Positions 25,674 to 36,332 are shown, counted from the first letter of the stretch. The stretch is DNA of 51,044 nt from an uncultured Mucispirillum sp. (GCA_944325215.1 CALUZC010000020.1:1-51044); one strand, 5' to 3'. Notes: generated by a model not told the origin, from the sequence alone. Made by a program: numbers and translations.

Positions 25674-27062
25674 TTATAAACCCCTGTCCTTTAAGTATTC
25701 TGCAATTTTAAATGAAAAGTTTGTAATACTTCCTGCCCCAAATGTTATAATAATTGCATTATTTTCTTCTTTTTCTAATGTTTGAAGAAAATCATCTAGG
25801 TTAGGAAGATAAGTTACATCTTTAAAACCATGTTTTTGCACTTCACTAATTAATCTTGGAGCATCTATTCCTTCAATTGGCTGTTCTGATGCTGCATAAA
25901 TATCTGTAATATATAATTTATCAGCGTCCATAAAGCATTTTGCAAAATCGCTCATTAAATTTTGAGTTCTTGTATATCTGTGTGGTTGAAATACCACTAT
26001 TAATTTACTTTGTGGGCTTGCTTCACGCACTGCTTTTAATGTAGTTGCAATTTCTGTTGGGTGGTGGCCATAATCATCTATTACCACAAAATTATCACTT
26101 TTATGGCGTATAGACATTCTTCTTTGCACACCTGAGAAGTTTTTCAAAGTTTCTGCAATTACATTAAATTCTATACCCATTTCCATAGCAGCAGTTAATG
26201 CTGCAAGGGAGTTTAGCACTATATGGTCACCAGGAAGCATAATTTCAATATGCCCTAATATTTCACCATCTTTTTGCACATCATAAGATACGCTAAACCC
26301 ATCTTTTTTAATATTTACTGCCCTAACATCTGCTTGAGCTTTTGTGCCATATGTTACAAACCTTTTTGTAATGTTTGGAATAATATCAGCCACATTATTG
26401 TTATCAATACATAAAACAGATGCACCATAAAATGGAACCATATTGGCAAATTCTGTAAAGCTCATTTTTACATCATCAAAATCTTTATAGCTTTCCATAT
26501 GTTCATGGTCAATATTTGTAATAATAGCAATAGATGGATAAAGCATTAAAAATGACCTGTCACTTTCATCAGCTTCAGCAACCATTATATTACTTTTACC
26601 ATAGCTTGCATTATTATTTGTGCTGTTAAGTCTTCCACCGATTAATATAGTCGGATCTAATTTTGCAGCTTTTACAATTTCTGCTACCATAGAAGTAGTA
26701 GTAGTTTTACCGTGAGAACCAGCAACTGCAACAGCATATTTTAAACGCATTAATTCAGAAAGCATTTCTCCACGTTTAATAACTGGTTTTCTTTCCTGCC
26801 TTGCTCTTGCAAGTTCTGGATTATCATCTCTAGCTGCACTTGTATAAACTATTACATCAGCACCTTCTATATTTTCTTCCTTATGACCTATACATATATT
26901 TATACCCATTTCTCTTAACATTTTCACATTGGCATTTTCACTAATATCTGAACCACTAACTTTAAACCCCATATTATGCAGCACTTCAGCAATACCACTC
27001 ATACCAATGCCTCCAATGCCCACAAAATGAATATGAGAAAACCTTCCAAACACACTATTCAC
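25674..27062 (-). CDS. murC: UDP-N-acetylmuramate--L-alanine ligase MurC
   Basis: About 462 residues. Adds L-Ala to UDP-MurNAc, the first peptide step of peptidoglycan precursor synthesis. N-terminal Rossmann motif HFVGIGGIGMSGIAE, ATP loop AGSHGKTTT and the Mur-ligase core NIDHEHM. The frame extends to a TTG at 27077, but GTG 27062 has GGAG 7 nt upstream and is preferred; GTG 27053 is also possible. murG ends just upstream. MurB, often next in diderm clusters, is missing here. Confidence 0.95.
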   Translation of the reverse strand: MNSVFGRFSHIHFVGIGGIGMSGIAEVLHNMGFKVSGSDISENANVKMLREMGINICIGHKEENIEGADVIVYTSAARDDNPELARARQERKPVIKRGEMLSELMRLKYAVAVAGSHGKTTTTSMVAEIVKAAKLDPTILIGGRLNSTNNNASYGKSNIMVAEADESDRSFLMLYPSIAIITNIDHEHMESYKDFDDVKMSFTEFANMVPFYGASVLCIDNNNVADIIPNITKRFVTYGTKAQADVRAVNIKKDGFSVSYDVQKDGEILGHIEIMLPGDHIVLNSLAALTAAMEMGIEFNVIAETLKNFSGVQRRMSIRHKSDNFVVIDDYGHHPTEIATTLKAVREASPQSKLIVVFQPHRYTRTQNLMSDFAKCFMDADKLYITDIYAASEQPIEGIDAPRLISEVQKHGFKDVTYLPNLDDFLQTLEKEENNAIIITFGAGSITNFSFKIAEYLKDRGL

Positions 27063-27084
27063 ATTCCCACTCCACAAATATATT

Positions 27085-28122
27085 TTATACTAACTCTAAT
27101 TCTTTAAATATTATCTCACTGCTTTTTTCTACATCTTTACCAAAAGCTGCTCTATATTTTTCTATATTATTTTTTATTTCATTTAATCCATTTATTAATG
27201 CTTTAGTATCTGCATTTTTTTCATCTATTATAATACACCTGCCACGTTCGTTTTCATTTAATGCATTATAATACTGGTGGTTTTCACTAGCTCCTGCAAA
27301 AGGTATGTATATAGCAGGGCATTTTAATGCTTTTATTTCAAAAACAGCACCAGCTCCAGAACGTGATATTATAATATCTGCTTTTTTCATTTCTTCTGCT
27401 GCATTATCTATATATGGCAATAGTGTTATTTTATTATCATAAATATCTAATTTATCGCCATACATTTGCATTGTTTCATCATATAATTTTTTGCCACACT
27501 GATGAACTATATTAAACCCATTATTTACCAGCTCATCAATACTATTGCAAATTAATGTATTTATTTTTCTACTGCCTTGAGAACCACCAAGAACTAATAT
27601 ACTGTTTGTATAATCCTTTTTTGGTTCAAGGCTGTAAAATACTTCTCTTACTGGGTTACCTGTAACAATAATTCTTCCTTTTGCATTTTTAGTATTTTCA
27701 AAAGATAAAAATACTTTTTTGCTAAACTTTGAAAATATTCTATTAACAAGCCCCATTACACTGTTTTGCTCATGGAGATATAAATCACACCCTTTTATTA
27801 TGGCAGCTATGGCTGAAGGTGCTGCAGCAAAACCACCAGTTAGAACTACCTTATCACCTTTTTTTACCACTTTAAGTGCCCTTAATGTAGCTGATAACAT
27901 ATTAAAAACAGCCTTTATTTTACCAAATATTGATACTCCCATAAATGCACTAACTTTTTGCTCTTCAAACTCATATCCTAAAGGGGTTAGAATATTTTTT
28001 TCAATACCTCTATCTGATACCATAAAATAAAAGCTTATATTATTTTTTTTCAACTGTTCACTAATTGCAACAGCAGGGTATAAATGGCCACCTGTGCCGC
28101 CACCTGCAAATATTACTTTCAT
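27085..28122 (-). CDS. murG: UDP-N-acetylglucosamine transferase MurG
   Basis: 345 residues. Peripheral membrane GT28 enzyme converting lipid I to lipid II. N-terminal GGGTGGHLYPAVAI, the acceptor-site segment TGGFAAAPSAIA and EQNSVMGLVNR, and the donor-site VLGGSQGS and ISRSGAGAVFE. Overlaps ftsW by 4 nt (ATGA), indicating coupled translation. Confidence 0.97.
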   Translation of the reverse strand: MKVIFAGGGTGGHLYPAVAISEQLKKNNISFYFMVSDRGIEKNILTPLGYEFEEQKVSAFMGVSIFGKIKAVFNMLSATLRALKVVKKGDKVVLTGGFAAAPSAIAAIIKGCDLYLHEQNSVMGLVNRIFSKFSKKVFLSFENTKNAKGRIIVTGNPVREVFYSLEPKKDYTNSILVLGGSQGSRKINTLICNSIDELVNNGFNIVHQCGKKLYDETMQMYGDKLDIYDNKITLLPYIDNAAEEMKKADIIISRSGAGAVFEIKALKCPAIYIPFAGASENHQYYNALNENERGRCIIIDEKNADTKALINGLNEIKNNIEKYRAAFGKDVEKSSEIIFKELELV

Positions 28123-29210
28123 TCTTTTTCTACCTCATCAATACTTCTAAGTATTACGCCTATGAAAAACATGGTAACAATTAAGGCAGAACCACCGTAT
28201 GATATAAAAGGAAGTGTCAGCCCTTTTGTTGGAAGTATGCCCATTACAACAAATACATGAACAAAACTTTGCACAAATAGTAAAAATGAAAGCCCAAATA
28301 CAAGCAGTCTTTTAAATTTATCTTCATGCATAAATGCAGCCTGTAAATTTTTTCTAAATAAAAATACTATTATTAAAAATATTATACTTGCACCAATAAG
28401 CCCAGTTTCTTCTGCTATAATAGCATATATAAAATCCGTATGTGCTTCTGGTAAGAAAAATAATTTTTGAGTAGAATTACCTATTCCTTTACCAAATATT
28501 CCACCACTACCAACTGATGCAAGGCTTTGAATAAGCTGATAACCCTGCCCATACTGGTCCTGCCATGGATCAAGGAAATTTAAAAGACGAGCTTTTCTAT
28601 ATTCCCCTGCTAAAAGTGCTGCCACCATTACAGGAAGAACTATTCCTATAATGCCTAAAATATGAGTTATTCTTGCCCCGCCTACTATAAACATAGTAAA
28701 TGCTACTGCTACTATTAGTGAAGTTGTTCCAAAATCTGGCTCTATAATTATTAATGAAGCAAGTATCCCTACAAGTAATGTGGCAGGTAAAAAACCTGTC
28801 ATAAAATCCCACATTTTATCATGTTTTTTATCTAAATAATGGGCAAGATATAAAATCACTGTAAACTTTGCAAGTTCTGATGGCTGGAAAGTTATAAACG
28901 GAAGATATATCCATCTTTTTGCACCATTTGCCCCTGGCATAAAAAGCACAACTATAAGCAACACTAAAGTTATAAAAAATATTGGCATAACATATTTTCT
29001 ATATACTTCCAGTGGTATTTTATACGCTACCAAAAGAACAATAAACCCAAGCATTACATGAATAAATTGTTTTATAAAAAAATATAACTCATTTTTTTCT
29101 AAACGTATTGCTTGTGTTGCACTTGTATTATAAATAAAAATAAGACCTATCATTATTAAAACTGCACATGTTGCAAGTATTTGAAAGCGAATATCCCGTA
29201 TATTAATCAT
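28119..29210 (-). CDS. ftsW: Peptidoglycan glycosyltransferase FtsW (SEDS family)
   Basis: 363 residues with about ten transmembrane helices. SEDS polymerase working with FtsI at the septum. Typical segments are GANGAKRWIYLPFITFQPSE, with the catalytic Asp region in LVAYKIPLEVY to SELAKF and the periplasmic loop DPWQDQYGQGYQLIQSL, plus the near C-terminal PFISYGGSALIV. The murD stop is immediately before its ATG (TAGATG). Confidence 0.96.
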   Translation of the reverse strand: MINIRDIRFQILATCAVLIMIGLIFIYNTSATQAIRLEKNELYFFIKQFIHVMLGFIVLLVAYKIPLEVYRKYVMPIFFITLVLLIVVLFMPGANGAKRWIYLPFITFQPSELAKFTVILYLAHYLDKKHDKMWDFMTGFLPATLLVGILASLIIIEPDFGTTSLIVAVAFTMFIVGGARITHILGIIGIVLPVMVAALLAGEYRKARLLNFLDPWQDQYGQGYQLIQSLASVGSGGIFGKGIGNSTQKLFFLPEAHTDFIYAIIAEETGLIGASIIFLIIVFLFRKNLQAAFMHEDKFKRLLVFGLSFLLFVQSFVHVFVVMGILPTKGLTLPFISYGGSALIVTMFFIGVILRSIDEVEKE

Positions 29211-30476
29211 CTACTTTCCTCCAGTAAATTCAAGCACATATTCTTTAAATCTATATCCTCTATCTTCATAGCTTTTAAATTCATCAAAACTAGTGCAGGC
29301 AGGTGATAATAAAACTGTAATATCTTTCTCTCTTTTAGCTAATGCATTTACACATTCTTTTAAACTGCTATAACTTTCTTCTAAAACACCTTGTAAAAGT
29401 GGTGATAACTGCCCCTTTATTAAATCTGCTGCCTCACCAAAATAACAAATTTTACTAATATTTTTATTTATTAAATCTGCAAGCGGTGTATAGTCACTTT
29501 TTTTATCCCTGCCACCAATAAGCAAAATAGCAGGTTTTTTCATACTTATTAATGCAGTGTAAACTGAATCTACATTTGTTGCTTTAGAATCATTTATCCA
29601 CTTAACACCATTTATTTCTGCCACAAGCTCTGTTCTATGTGGCATACTTGTTAAATTTTCTATTAAATTAGTAATATCCCCTTCAAAACTGCATACTTTA
29701 TCAGCCATTGTTAATGCAAATGAAAGGTTAGTAATATTATGTTTTCCAAATAATTTATATTTTGATAAATCAACAATATATTTTCCAAAATCTAATATAT
29801 TATTATTTAATTTTGGATAGCTTTTAAAACTATCATCAATATATCTAGCTTGAAAATCATAAAGTATTGCTTTATTTACAATTTTAGTATCAGTATTTGT
29901 TACAAAAAGTCCTTTTTTCTCAATAAAATTTAAAAGCAATAGTTTTGCTTCATAGTATTTATCCATAGTGCCGTATCTATCTAAATGGTCTTGTGTAACA
30001 TTTATAATACAGCCTGCAACAGCTTTAAATCTTTTTAAAAGCTCTATTTGAAAGCTTGAAAGCTCTATTACAAATACTTCTGTATCTTTTTTCTCAAGGA
30101 CAGCATCTCCAAATGGGTAACCAATATTACCACAAGCACAAGCTTTTACACCTGCATTATTTAAAATATGTGCTGTTAAAAAAGTAGTGGTAGATTTGCC
30201 GTTTGTGCCTGTAATTGCAATAATTTTTGCATTTTTATCCATTTGGTTATATGCAAGCTCTACTTCGCTTGTAATATTGCCACATATATTTTTATATTTA
30301 CTTAAATCAATACCCGGACTTACAACCACTTCATCATATTCATTTTTATACTCAGAAATATTTTTATAATTTTCATTTTTATCATCAAATATTTCTATTT
30401 CCTGATAGCCTTTTATTTTAAGCAGTTTTTCAGCTGCCGCACCGCTTTTGCCATATCCTATAATTGCTGCTTTCAT
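29211..30476 (-). CDS. murD: UDP-N-acetylmuramoylalanine--D-glutamate ligase MurD
   Basis: 421 residues, slightly short for the family. Adds D-Glu to UDP-MurNAc-L-Ala. N-terminal IIGYGKSGAAAEKLL, ATP loop ITGTNGKSTTT, and later NDSKATN and LLSPACTSFDEFKSYEDRG, all specific to MurD. Four nt after the mraY stop. Confidence 0.97.
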   Translation of the reverse strand: MKAAIIGYGKSGAAAEKLLKIKGYQEIEIFDDKNENYKNISEYKNEYDEVVVSPGIDLSKYKNICGNITSEVELAYNQMDKNAKIIAITGTNGKSTTTFLTAHILNNAGVKACACGNIGYPFGDAVLEKKDTEVFVIELSSFQIELLKRFKAVAGCIINVTQDHLDRYGTMDKYYEAKLLLLNFIEKKGLFVTNTDTKIVNKAILYDFQARYIDDSFKSYPKLNNNILDFGKYIVDLSKYKLFGKHNITNLSFALTMADKVCSFEGDITNLIENLTSMPHRTELVAEINGVKWINDSKATNVDSVYTALISMKKPAILLIGGRDKKSDYTPLADLINKNISKICYFGEAADLIKGQLSPLLQGVLEESYSSLKECVNALAKREKDITVLLSPACTSFDEFKSYEDRGYRFKEYVLEFTGGK

Positions 30477-30480
30477 AATA

Positions 30481-31566
30481 TTACCTTAATTTTAATGTGC
30501 TAATAGCAAGTATTGCTAATATAAATGTAATTATCCAAAACCTAATAATAATCTTAGGTTCGCTCCAGCCTTTTAATTCAAAATGGTGATGAAGGGGTGC
30601 CATTCTAAAAAGCCTTTTACCATGGGTTATTTTAAAGTAACTAACCTGTAATATTACAGATAATGCTTCCATTACAAATAAACCGCCAACTATGGCAAGT
30701 AAAATTTCCTGTTTTACCATGCAGGCAATTAAACCAAGTGAACCGCCTATTGAAAGACTGCCTACATCTCCCATAAATATGGTAGCAGGAAATGTATTAA
30801 ACCATAAAAACCCAAGCCCTGCACCAAACATAGCTCCACAAAATACTGCTAACTCACCAGTCTGTGGAAGATGTGGAAGATATAAGTAGCTTGTAAATGT
30901 ATAGTTACTCATAATGTAAGCAAATAAACCATACACTCCAAAAGCAGTGATTGCTGGCACTGTAACAAGCCCATCAAGGCCGTCAGTTAAATTTACTGCA
31001 TTTGCAGTTCCTACTATTATAAAAACAGCAAAGGGTACATATAACCATTTAATATCAATAATAAAATTTTTCAAAAATGGCAGAGTAATTGAAGTTACTT
31101 TACCAGAATTATCAAGTTGTATAAGTAAAAAAACTATAATTGTAGAAAGAAGTATTTCATAAAAAAGTTTACTTTTACCACGCATACCCTCTGGGTTTCT
31201 TTTTATTGTTTTAATATAATCATCAGCAAAACCAACCAACCCAAAGCCTACAAATAATATTAAAAGTAGAATAATATAGTGGTTTGTAATATCTGCCCAT
31301 AATAAGGTAGATAAAACTGTTGTACCAATAATCATGATGCCACCCATAGTAGGTGTGCCCTCTTTTGATTTATGACGTTTTGGCTCATATCCTTTAGTAA
31401 TTTGAGAAAGTTTCCATTTTCTTAACATGTCTGTAACAACATTACCTATAAGCATGGTAATAATAAGAGCCGTCAATGTGGCAAACATAGTTCTAAATGT
31501 AATATATTGAAATACGTTTAGAAAACTTAACTGACTTGATAATGGGTAAAATAAATTATAAAGCAT
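30481..31566 (-). CDS. mraY: Phospho-N-acetylmuramoyl-pentapeptide-transferase MraY
   Basis: 361 residues and about ten transmembrane helices. Transfers phospho-MurNAc-pentapeptide to undecaprenyl phosphate, forming lipid I. Cytoplasmic-loop motifs are EGTPTMGG, the catalytic acidic pair in FADDYIK, NLTDGLDGL and the late HHHFELKGW. Lies 18 nt after murF. Confidence 0.98.
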   Translation of the reverse strand: MLYNLFYPLSSQLSFLNVFQYITFRTMFATLTALIITMLIGNVVTDMLRKWKLSQITKGYEPKRHKSKEGTPTMGGIMIIGTTVLSTLLWADITNHYIILLLILFVGFGLVGFADDYIKTIKRNPEGMRGKSKLFYEILLSTIIVFLLIQLDNSGKVTSITLPFLKNFIIDIKWLYVPFAVFIIVGTANAVNLTDGLDGLVTVPAITAFGVYGLFAYIMSNYTFTSYLYLPHLPQTGELAVFCGAMFGAGLGFLWFNTFPATIFMGDVGSLSIGGSLGLIACMVKQEILLAIVGGLFVMEALSVILQVSYFKITHGKRLFRMAPLHHHFELKGWSEPKIIIRFWIITFILAILAISTLKLR

Positions 31567-31584
31567 ACTTCTCTCTCACTTTTT

Positions 31585-32913
31585 CTACTTTTCTTTTATA
31601 GCATTAACTATATCTTCAAACTTTTTAGCACGTGATGCTTTTACGATTACTGCACCACTTTTAATTTCTTTTACTTTTTTAATACATTCTTCTTTTGTGG
31701 CAAATATAATTCTATTTTCAAGATTACTTGCTTTTTCATAGCTTTTACCTACTAAAAAAAATGTAATATCTTTATAAGTATAAGCAAGCTGAGTTATCTC
31801 ATTATAAAATGCTTCTTCAAAACCTTCAATTTCTGCCATTTCTCCATATACTGCATATTTTGGTAAAATGTTAATTAAATTTAAGCTTTCAGCACTTTTA
31901 ATGTATGATTCAAAACCCGCATTATAGCTGTCATCTATTAAGAAAATATCACCTATTTTCTCTATACTTCCATGTCCTTTTGCTACTTTATATTTTAATA
32001 ATCCTGCTGCAATTTTTTCTTCACTAATATTGCAAAGAAGTGCCGCATATATGGCACACAGTGAGTTTTCTGCCACATGTAAATATGGGTGGTTAAGCCT
32101 AAACTCTATTTTAGTAAGGTTTGTTTTAAAAGTAATATATTCTCCATTATGCTTATATTCTGTTATTCTTATACCAGAATGAGCACTTTCTCCAAATGTT
32201 CTAAATTTAAAATCACCTTTTGGAACAAATGGAGTAAGCATAGTAGGTATAATAAATTCACCACCTGCAACCAGCCCGTCACTTATACTCATTTTTTCAA
32301 ATATGAGCCTTTCAAAAGTTTTAAATCTGCCAATATGAGCATGTCCTACATTTGTAACAATTGCCATATTTGGACGGACTATTTCAGTTAATTCTTTTAT
32401 TTCGCCAAAATTATTTGAACCAAGTTCAATAATTATAGTTGATGCATTATCATCTATACCGCAGCCTGTTAAAAGCACACCAAGCATATTATTTTTATTA
32501 CCTTCTGTTGCATATACTTTTTCATTTTCTTCAAAAATATATTTCAACATTTCTTTCATACCAGTTTTTCCAAAAGAACCTGTAACAGCAATAATTCTAA
32601 CATTTTTTTTATGCACTCTTTCAAAGTTATGTTTTCCTACTGCCTGCATATATTCTAATGTATCTTTTACCAGTATTTTATTACCATTTATTTTTTCATA
32701 CTCTTTTTCATTATCCATAATAACAGCAGCAACTTTTTTATTTATGGCACTTTCTGCATAAAGGTTACCGTCTACATTTTCACCTTTACTTGCAAAAAAT
32801 AATGAATTTTCTTTTACAAGCCTTGAATCTAAAAATGCTCCATTAATTTCAATATCATTTACTATGCTGCTTTTAATACATGGAACAGCTTTAATAATTT
32901 CTGATACTAACAA
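31585..32913 (-). CDS. murF: UDP-N-acetylmuramoyl-tripeptide--D-alanyl-D-alanine ligase MurF
   Basis: 442 residues. Adds the D-Ala-D-Ala made by Ddl to complete the pentapeptide. N-terminal DSRLVKENSLFFA substrate-binding domain, then ATP loop TGSFGKTGMKEML, the AIVTNVGHAHIGRF segment and LIDDSYNAG near the C-terminal domain. The ATP loop has Phe-Gly-Lys-Thr-Gly-Met where many MurF have GKT(T/S)TK, a mild variant. It starts directly after the murE stop. Confidence 0.95.
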   Translation of the reverse strand: MLVSEIIKAVPCIKSSIVNDIEINGAFLDSRLVKENSLFFASKGENVDGNLYAESAINKKVAAVIMDNEKEYEKINGNKILVKDTLEYMQAVGKHNFERVHKKNVRIIAVTGSFGKTGMKEMLKYIFEENEKVYATEGNKNNMLGVLLTGCGIDDNASTIIIELGSNNFGEIKELTEIVRPNMAIVTNVGHAHIGRFKTFERLIFEKMSISDGLVAGGEFIIPTMLTPFVPKGDFKFRTFGESAHSGIRITEYKHNGEYITFKTNLTKIEFRLNHPYLHVAENSLCAIYAALLCNISEEKIAAGLLKYKVAKGHGSIEKIGDIFLIDDSYNAGFESYIKSAESLNLINILPKYAVYGEMAEIEGFEEAFYNEITQLAYTYKDITFFLVGKSYEKASNLENRIIFATKEECIKKVKEIKSGAVIVKASRAKKFEDIVNAIKEK

Positions 32914-34362
32914 TTAAAGCCTCCCCAAGTATTTCTGCACCATTTCCCTGTCATCAAAATGGATTTTTTCTTTACCAATTATTTGGTAGGTTTCATGACC
33001 TTTGCCTGCTATAAAAATAATATCATTTTCTTTTGCTAAAGATACTGCTTTTTCTATTGCTTTTTCTCTGTCTACTTCTACATAATATGTGCTTCCTGCA
33101 ACTACACCTTTTACTATATCATCAATAATTGTTTCAGGGTTTTCTGTTCGTGGGTTATCACTTGTAATTACAGTAATATCAGAAAGTGATGTGGAAGCTT
33201 TAGCCATACGTGGTCTTTTTGTAGCATCTCTATCACCACCTGCACCAAACACTGTAATTATTCTACCACTTGCAACCTGCTTTAATGATGATATGGCATT
33301 AACTAATGCATCATCAGTATGAGCATAATCTACAAAGGCAGTAATATTTTTATTCATATATTTTTCAAGCCTTCCTGGCACATTTTCTAATGCTTTAATA
33401 CCTTTTGCTATTATATCTAAATCGATACCTAAAGAATAAGCAGCACCTATTACACCTAAAATATTTTCTAAATTATACTCACCTATTAATGATGAATGAA
33501 TATTTATAATTTTACCAAATACAGATATTTCTGCATCTATTCCATGAACTGTAGATGAATATTTAACAGGGTAAATATCTGCATTATTATTAAGCCCATT
33601 ATAAGTAATTAAATTTTTATTAACTAATTTTGCTAATTTTTCACCGTATTCATGTCCTGTGTTTACTACCCTGTGTTTAGAGTAATCATCAGTAAAAAGT
33701 ATTGCTTTTGCTTGAAAATAATGCTCCATATCTTTATGAAAATCTAAATGGTCGCCTGTAAGGTTAGTAAAAACAGCAGTTTCAAAAAAAGCACCATTAA
33801 TACGCCCTTGAGCTAAAGCATGGCTTGATACTTCCATAGTAAGTGCTTTACAACCCTTATCTAACCCTTTTTTAAGGCTTGAAAAAACTAAAGCAGGGGA
33901 AGGGGTAGTATTATCTGTTTCAATAAATTCATCTGCTACTTTTATACCAGTTGTGCCTATTCTGCAAGTTTTATAGCCTGCTGTAGCAAATATAGAATCC
34001 ATAATATATGTGGATGTAGTTTTTCCGTTTGTGCCAGTTACTGCCATAGAACGATATTCTGCCATAGGCTCATCATAAAAGGCTGAAATTGCTTTTGGAA
34101 GAATATTTCTACCATTTTTTATAACTGCATGGGCTATATTACTATCTAATTTAGTTTCTGATATAATAAATTTAGCTAGACCTTTATTATAAATGTCTTT
34201 CACATCTTTATTTGAATCATAACTTTCCCCAGCATATCCAAAAAATATTGTGCCATTAGGGTTTCTTGAATCTGTTGCTATATTTTCTATTTCTATATTT
34301 TCAGTACCATTAAAATGGACACTTTCTACATTTAATTTATCTACTAACTCTTTAATTTTCAT
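32914..34362 (-). CDS. murE: UDP-N-acetylmuramoyl-L-alanyl-D-glutamate--2,6-diaminopimelate ligase MurE
   Basis: About 482 residues. Adds the third stem-peptide residue. ATP loop VTGTNGKTTS, TNLTGDHLDFH and the amino-acid selecting DNPRTENP; DNPR is characteristic of enzymes that add meso-diaminopimelate, as expected for a diderm. The frame is open to 34386, but ATG 34362 is used because AAGGTGG lies 7 nt upstream and it gives the usual MKIKELVDKL start. It overlaps the end of ftsI by 11 nt. Confidence 0.97.
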   Translation of the reverse strand: MKIKELVDKLNVESVHFNGTENIEIENIATDSRNPNGTIFFGYAGESYDSNKDVKDIYNKGLAKFIISETKLDSNIAHAVIKNGRNILPKAISAFYDEPMAEYRSMAVTGTNGKTTSTYIMDSIFATAGYKTCRIGTTGIKVADEFIETDNTTPSPALVFSSLKKGLDKGCKALTMEVSSHALAQGRINGAFFETAVFTNLTGDHLDFHKDMEHYFQAKAILFTDDYSKHRVVNTGHEYGEKLAKLVNKNLITYNGLNNNADIYPVKYSSTVHGIDAEISVFGKIINIHSSLIGEYNLENILGVIGAAYSLGIDLDIIAKGIKALENVPGRLEKYMNKNITAFVDYAHTDDALVNAISSLKQVASGRIITVFGAGGDRDATKRPRMAKASTSLSDITVITSDNPRTENPETIIDDIVKGVVAGSTYYVEVDREKAIEKAVSLAKENDIIFIAGKGHETYQIIGKEKIHFDDREMVQKYLGRL

Positions 34363-36043
34363 TTGATACCACCTTAATTTCTTCATTAAAATAATGTTTT
34401 TCAGTGGATATAAATTCTGCTATTTGTCTAAATACATTTGCAGCAGTCGAACCACCATATATGGAACTTCTTGGAGATTCATATACTACTATCATAGCAA
34501 CTTTTGGATTTTCAGCAGGAAAAACACCTGCGAAACTTGCTGAATAGTTTTGTGTAGAATATGCTCCTGCCTTGTTATCATATACTCTTGCTGTGCCAGT
34601 TTTTCCTGCAATTTTAGTAAGCTCTGTATTTGCTTTCTGCCCTGTTCCTGCCACAACTGTCTGCTGCATTAAATCAAGCATATAGCTTGCAGTTTCTTTT
34701 GACATAATTTGTTTTTCTGTATGCTCTGGTATTGCAGTTTCATTACCTTTAATTATTTTTGATATAATTTTTGGGTTTACCATAATGCCACCATTTGCAA
34801 CAGCAGCATAAAAGCGAACAACCTGTAATGGAGTAACAAGCACTTCATAGCCTATTGCCATAGAAGTAAGGCTTGTTTTAGACCATGATGATACAGGCTT
34901 TACAATGCCTGATTCTTCATTAGCACCATAAATACCTGTTTTTTCACCAAAGCCAGAGTTAACTAAAAAGTCATAAAACCCCTGCCTGTTTGAGTTTTCT
35001 CCCCTAATAAGCTGAGTCATACCAATATTACTAGAATGAGTAAAAACTTCATCAACAGTTAATGTGCCGTAATATTTTGTATCAGAGTATGTATATTTAC
35101 CTATAGTAATTTTTTTACTTGTATCTATAAGTCTGTTTCTATCAAGCTTATTTGAGTTATGCAGGTAGCTAAATGCAACAGTTTTGAAAATAGAACCTGG
35201 CTCAAATACATAATTAAAACCATGATTAGACCATGTTTCAGGTTTATATTTCCAATAATTGTGTGGGTCAAAACCATTAACATTAGCAGCTAATATTATT
35301 TCTCCAGTTTTAATATCCATAGCTACTACAGAGCCATTTCTTGCCCCAAAATCCTTTGCACCCTCTCTTAAAATATATTCTGCTCCTGCCTGTATTCTTG
35401 AAGATATTGTAACATATACCTGAGTATCAGGTCGTGAAAGCTCCAGCTTATCTTCAAAAAGTATAATTCTTCTTCTAGAATCTTTTAAGCTTGCAATATT
35501 TACCTGTTTACCTTCAAGCCTGTTATTTAAGAAGTATTCTATACCACTTCTACCAATATTATCAGAACCAGTAAAACCCACAACATTGGCCATCAAACTT
35601 CCTTGTGGGTAAAACCTTGCATCTTCTACAAAATATTCAAGCCCTTCTATTTCTTGAGATAATTTAACAGCTTTTGCTAAATCTATCTGGCGTGCAATAT
35701 ATGTAAAAGTATCAGTTTCCTGTAGATTTTTTTTAGCTTTAGAACTAACTCTTATACCATTTTTTTCTAACGCTTTAAAAAATTCGTATTTATTAGGTAT
35801 ATTTTTTCTATAAGCAAATAAAGAACCTGCACTTTTATTTCTTGCTAAAAGTTTACCTTCTTTATCATAAATATACCCTCTATCAGTTAAAACGGTAAGT
35901 TTAGGGTCACTTTGAGATTGAACAAACTGTGTGTATTTTTCTGCATCTAATACTTGCAGGTAAAAAAGTTTACCAATCACTATGGCAAATATTACAAAAG
36001 AGAAAACACTGAAAATTTTTACTATTGTGCTATCTTTGAACAT
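34352..36043 (-). CDS. ftsI: Septal peptidoglycan transpeptidase FtsI (PBP3-type)
   Basis: 563 residues. A single N-terminal membrane anchor (about 10-28), a pedestal dimerisation domain, then a class B penicillin-binding transpeptidase. The catalytic SxxK is S284-I-F-K287, SxN is S337-S-N339 and KTG is 481-483. There is no C-terminal PASTA domain. It crosslinks septal peptidoglycan as partner of FtsW. It overlaps the end of ftsL by 14 nt, and its own end overlaps murE. Confidence 0.96.
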   Translation of the reverse strand: MFKDSTIVKIFSVFSFVIFAIVIGKLFYLQVLDAEKYTQFVQSQSDPKLTVLTDRGYIYDKEGKLLARNKSAGSLFAYRKNIPNKYEFFKALEKNGIRVSSKAKKNLQETDTFTYIARQIDLAKAVKLSQEIEGLEYFVEDARFYPQGSLMANVVGFTGSDNIGRSGIEYFLNNRLEGKQVNIASLKDSRRRIILFEDKLELSRPDTQVYVTISSRIQAGAEYILREGAKDFGARNGSVVAMDIKTGEIILAANVNGFDPHNYWKYKPETWSNHGFNYVFEPGSIFKTVAFSYLHNSNKLDRNRLIDTSKKITIGKYTYSDTKYYGTLTVDEVFTHSSNIGMTQLIRGENSNRQGFYDFLVNSGFGEKTGIYGANEESGIVKPVSSWSKTSLTSMAIGYEVLVTPLQVVRFYAAVANGGIMVNPKIISKIIKGNETAIPEHTEKQIMSKETASYMLDLMQQTVVAGTGQKANTELTKIAGKTGTARVYDNKAGAYSTQNYSASFAGVFPAENPKVAMIVVYESPRSSIYGGSTAANVFRQIAEFISTEKHYFNEEIKVVSNEN

Positions 36044-36332
36044 AATATACTTTACCGCCTACAGGAAAAATAAAATCCATATCTTTAGCTTTTGTAAAAA
36101 GGCTTTCCCACCTTAATGCATCAGAATATTTTTGTGAAACAGCTTCATATTCAAGGGTTTTTTCATCAAGCTTAATAGTTAGTGCAGAGATTTTGTATCC
36201 TTCCTCAAAACACTTGTGGCGAAATATCATAAGCACAGCCATGCAAAAAATAATAATAAGTGTACCAAATACCACAATAGGTGCAAGAGAAACCCCAAGA
36301 CTTGATACACGTTCCTGACTCATCACTCTCAT
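36030..36332 (-). CDS. ftsL: FtsL-like divisome protein
   Basis: 100 residues: short cytoplasmic N-terminus, one transmembrane helix (about 15-37) and a C-terminal helical, charged stretch (KLDEKTLEYEAVSQKYSDAL) that can form a coiled coil. Sequence similarity among FtsL proteins is low; identification rests on this topology and the position between rsmH and ftsI. The ATG shares one base with the rsmH stop (TAATG). Confidence 0.8.
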   Translation of the reverse strand: MRVMSQERVSSLGVSLAPIVVFGTLIIIFCMAVLMIFRHKCFEEGYKISALTIKLDEKTLEYEAVSQKYSDALRWESLFTKAKDMDFIFPVGGKVYYVQR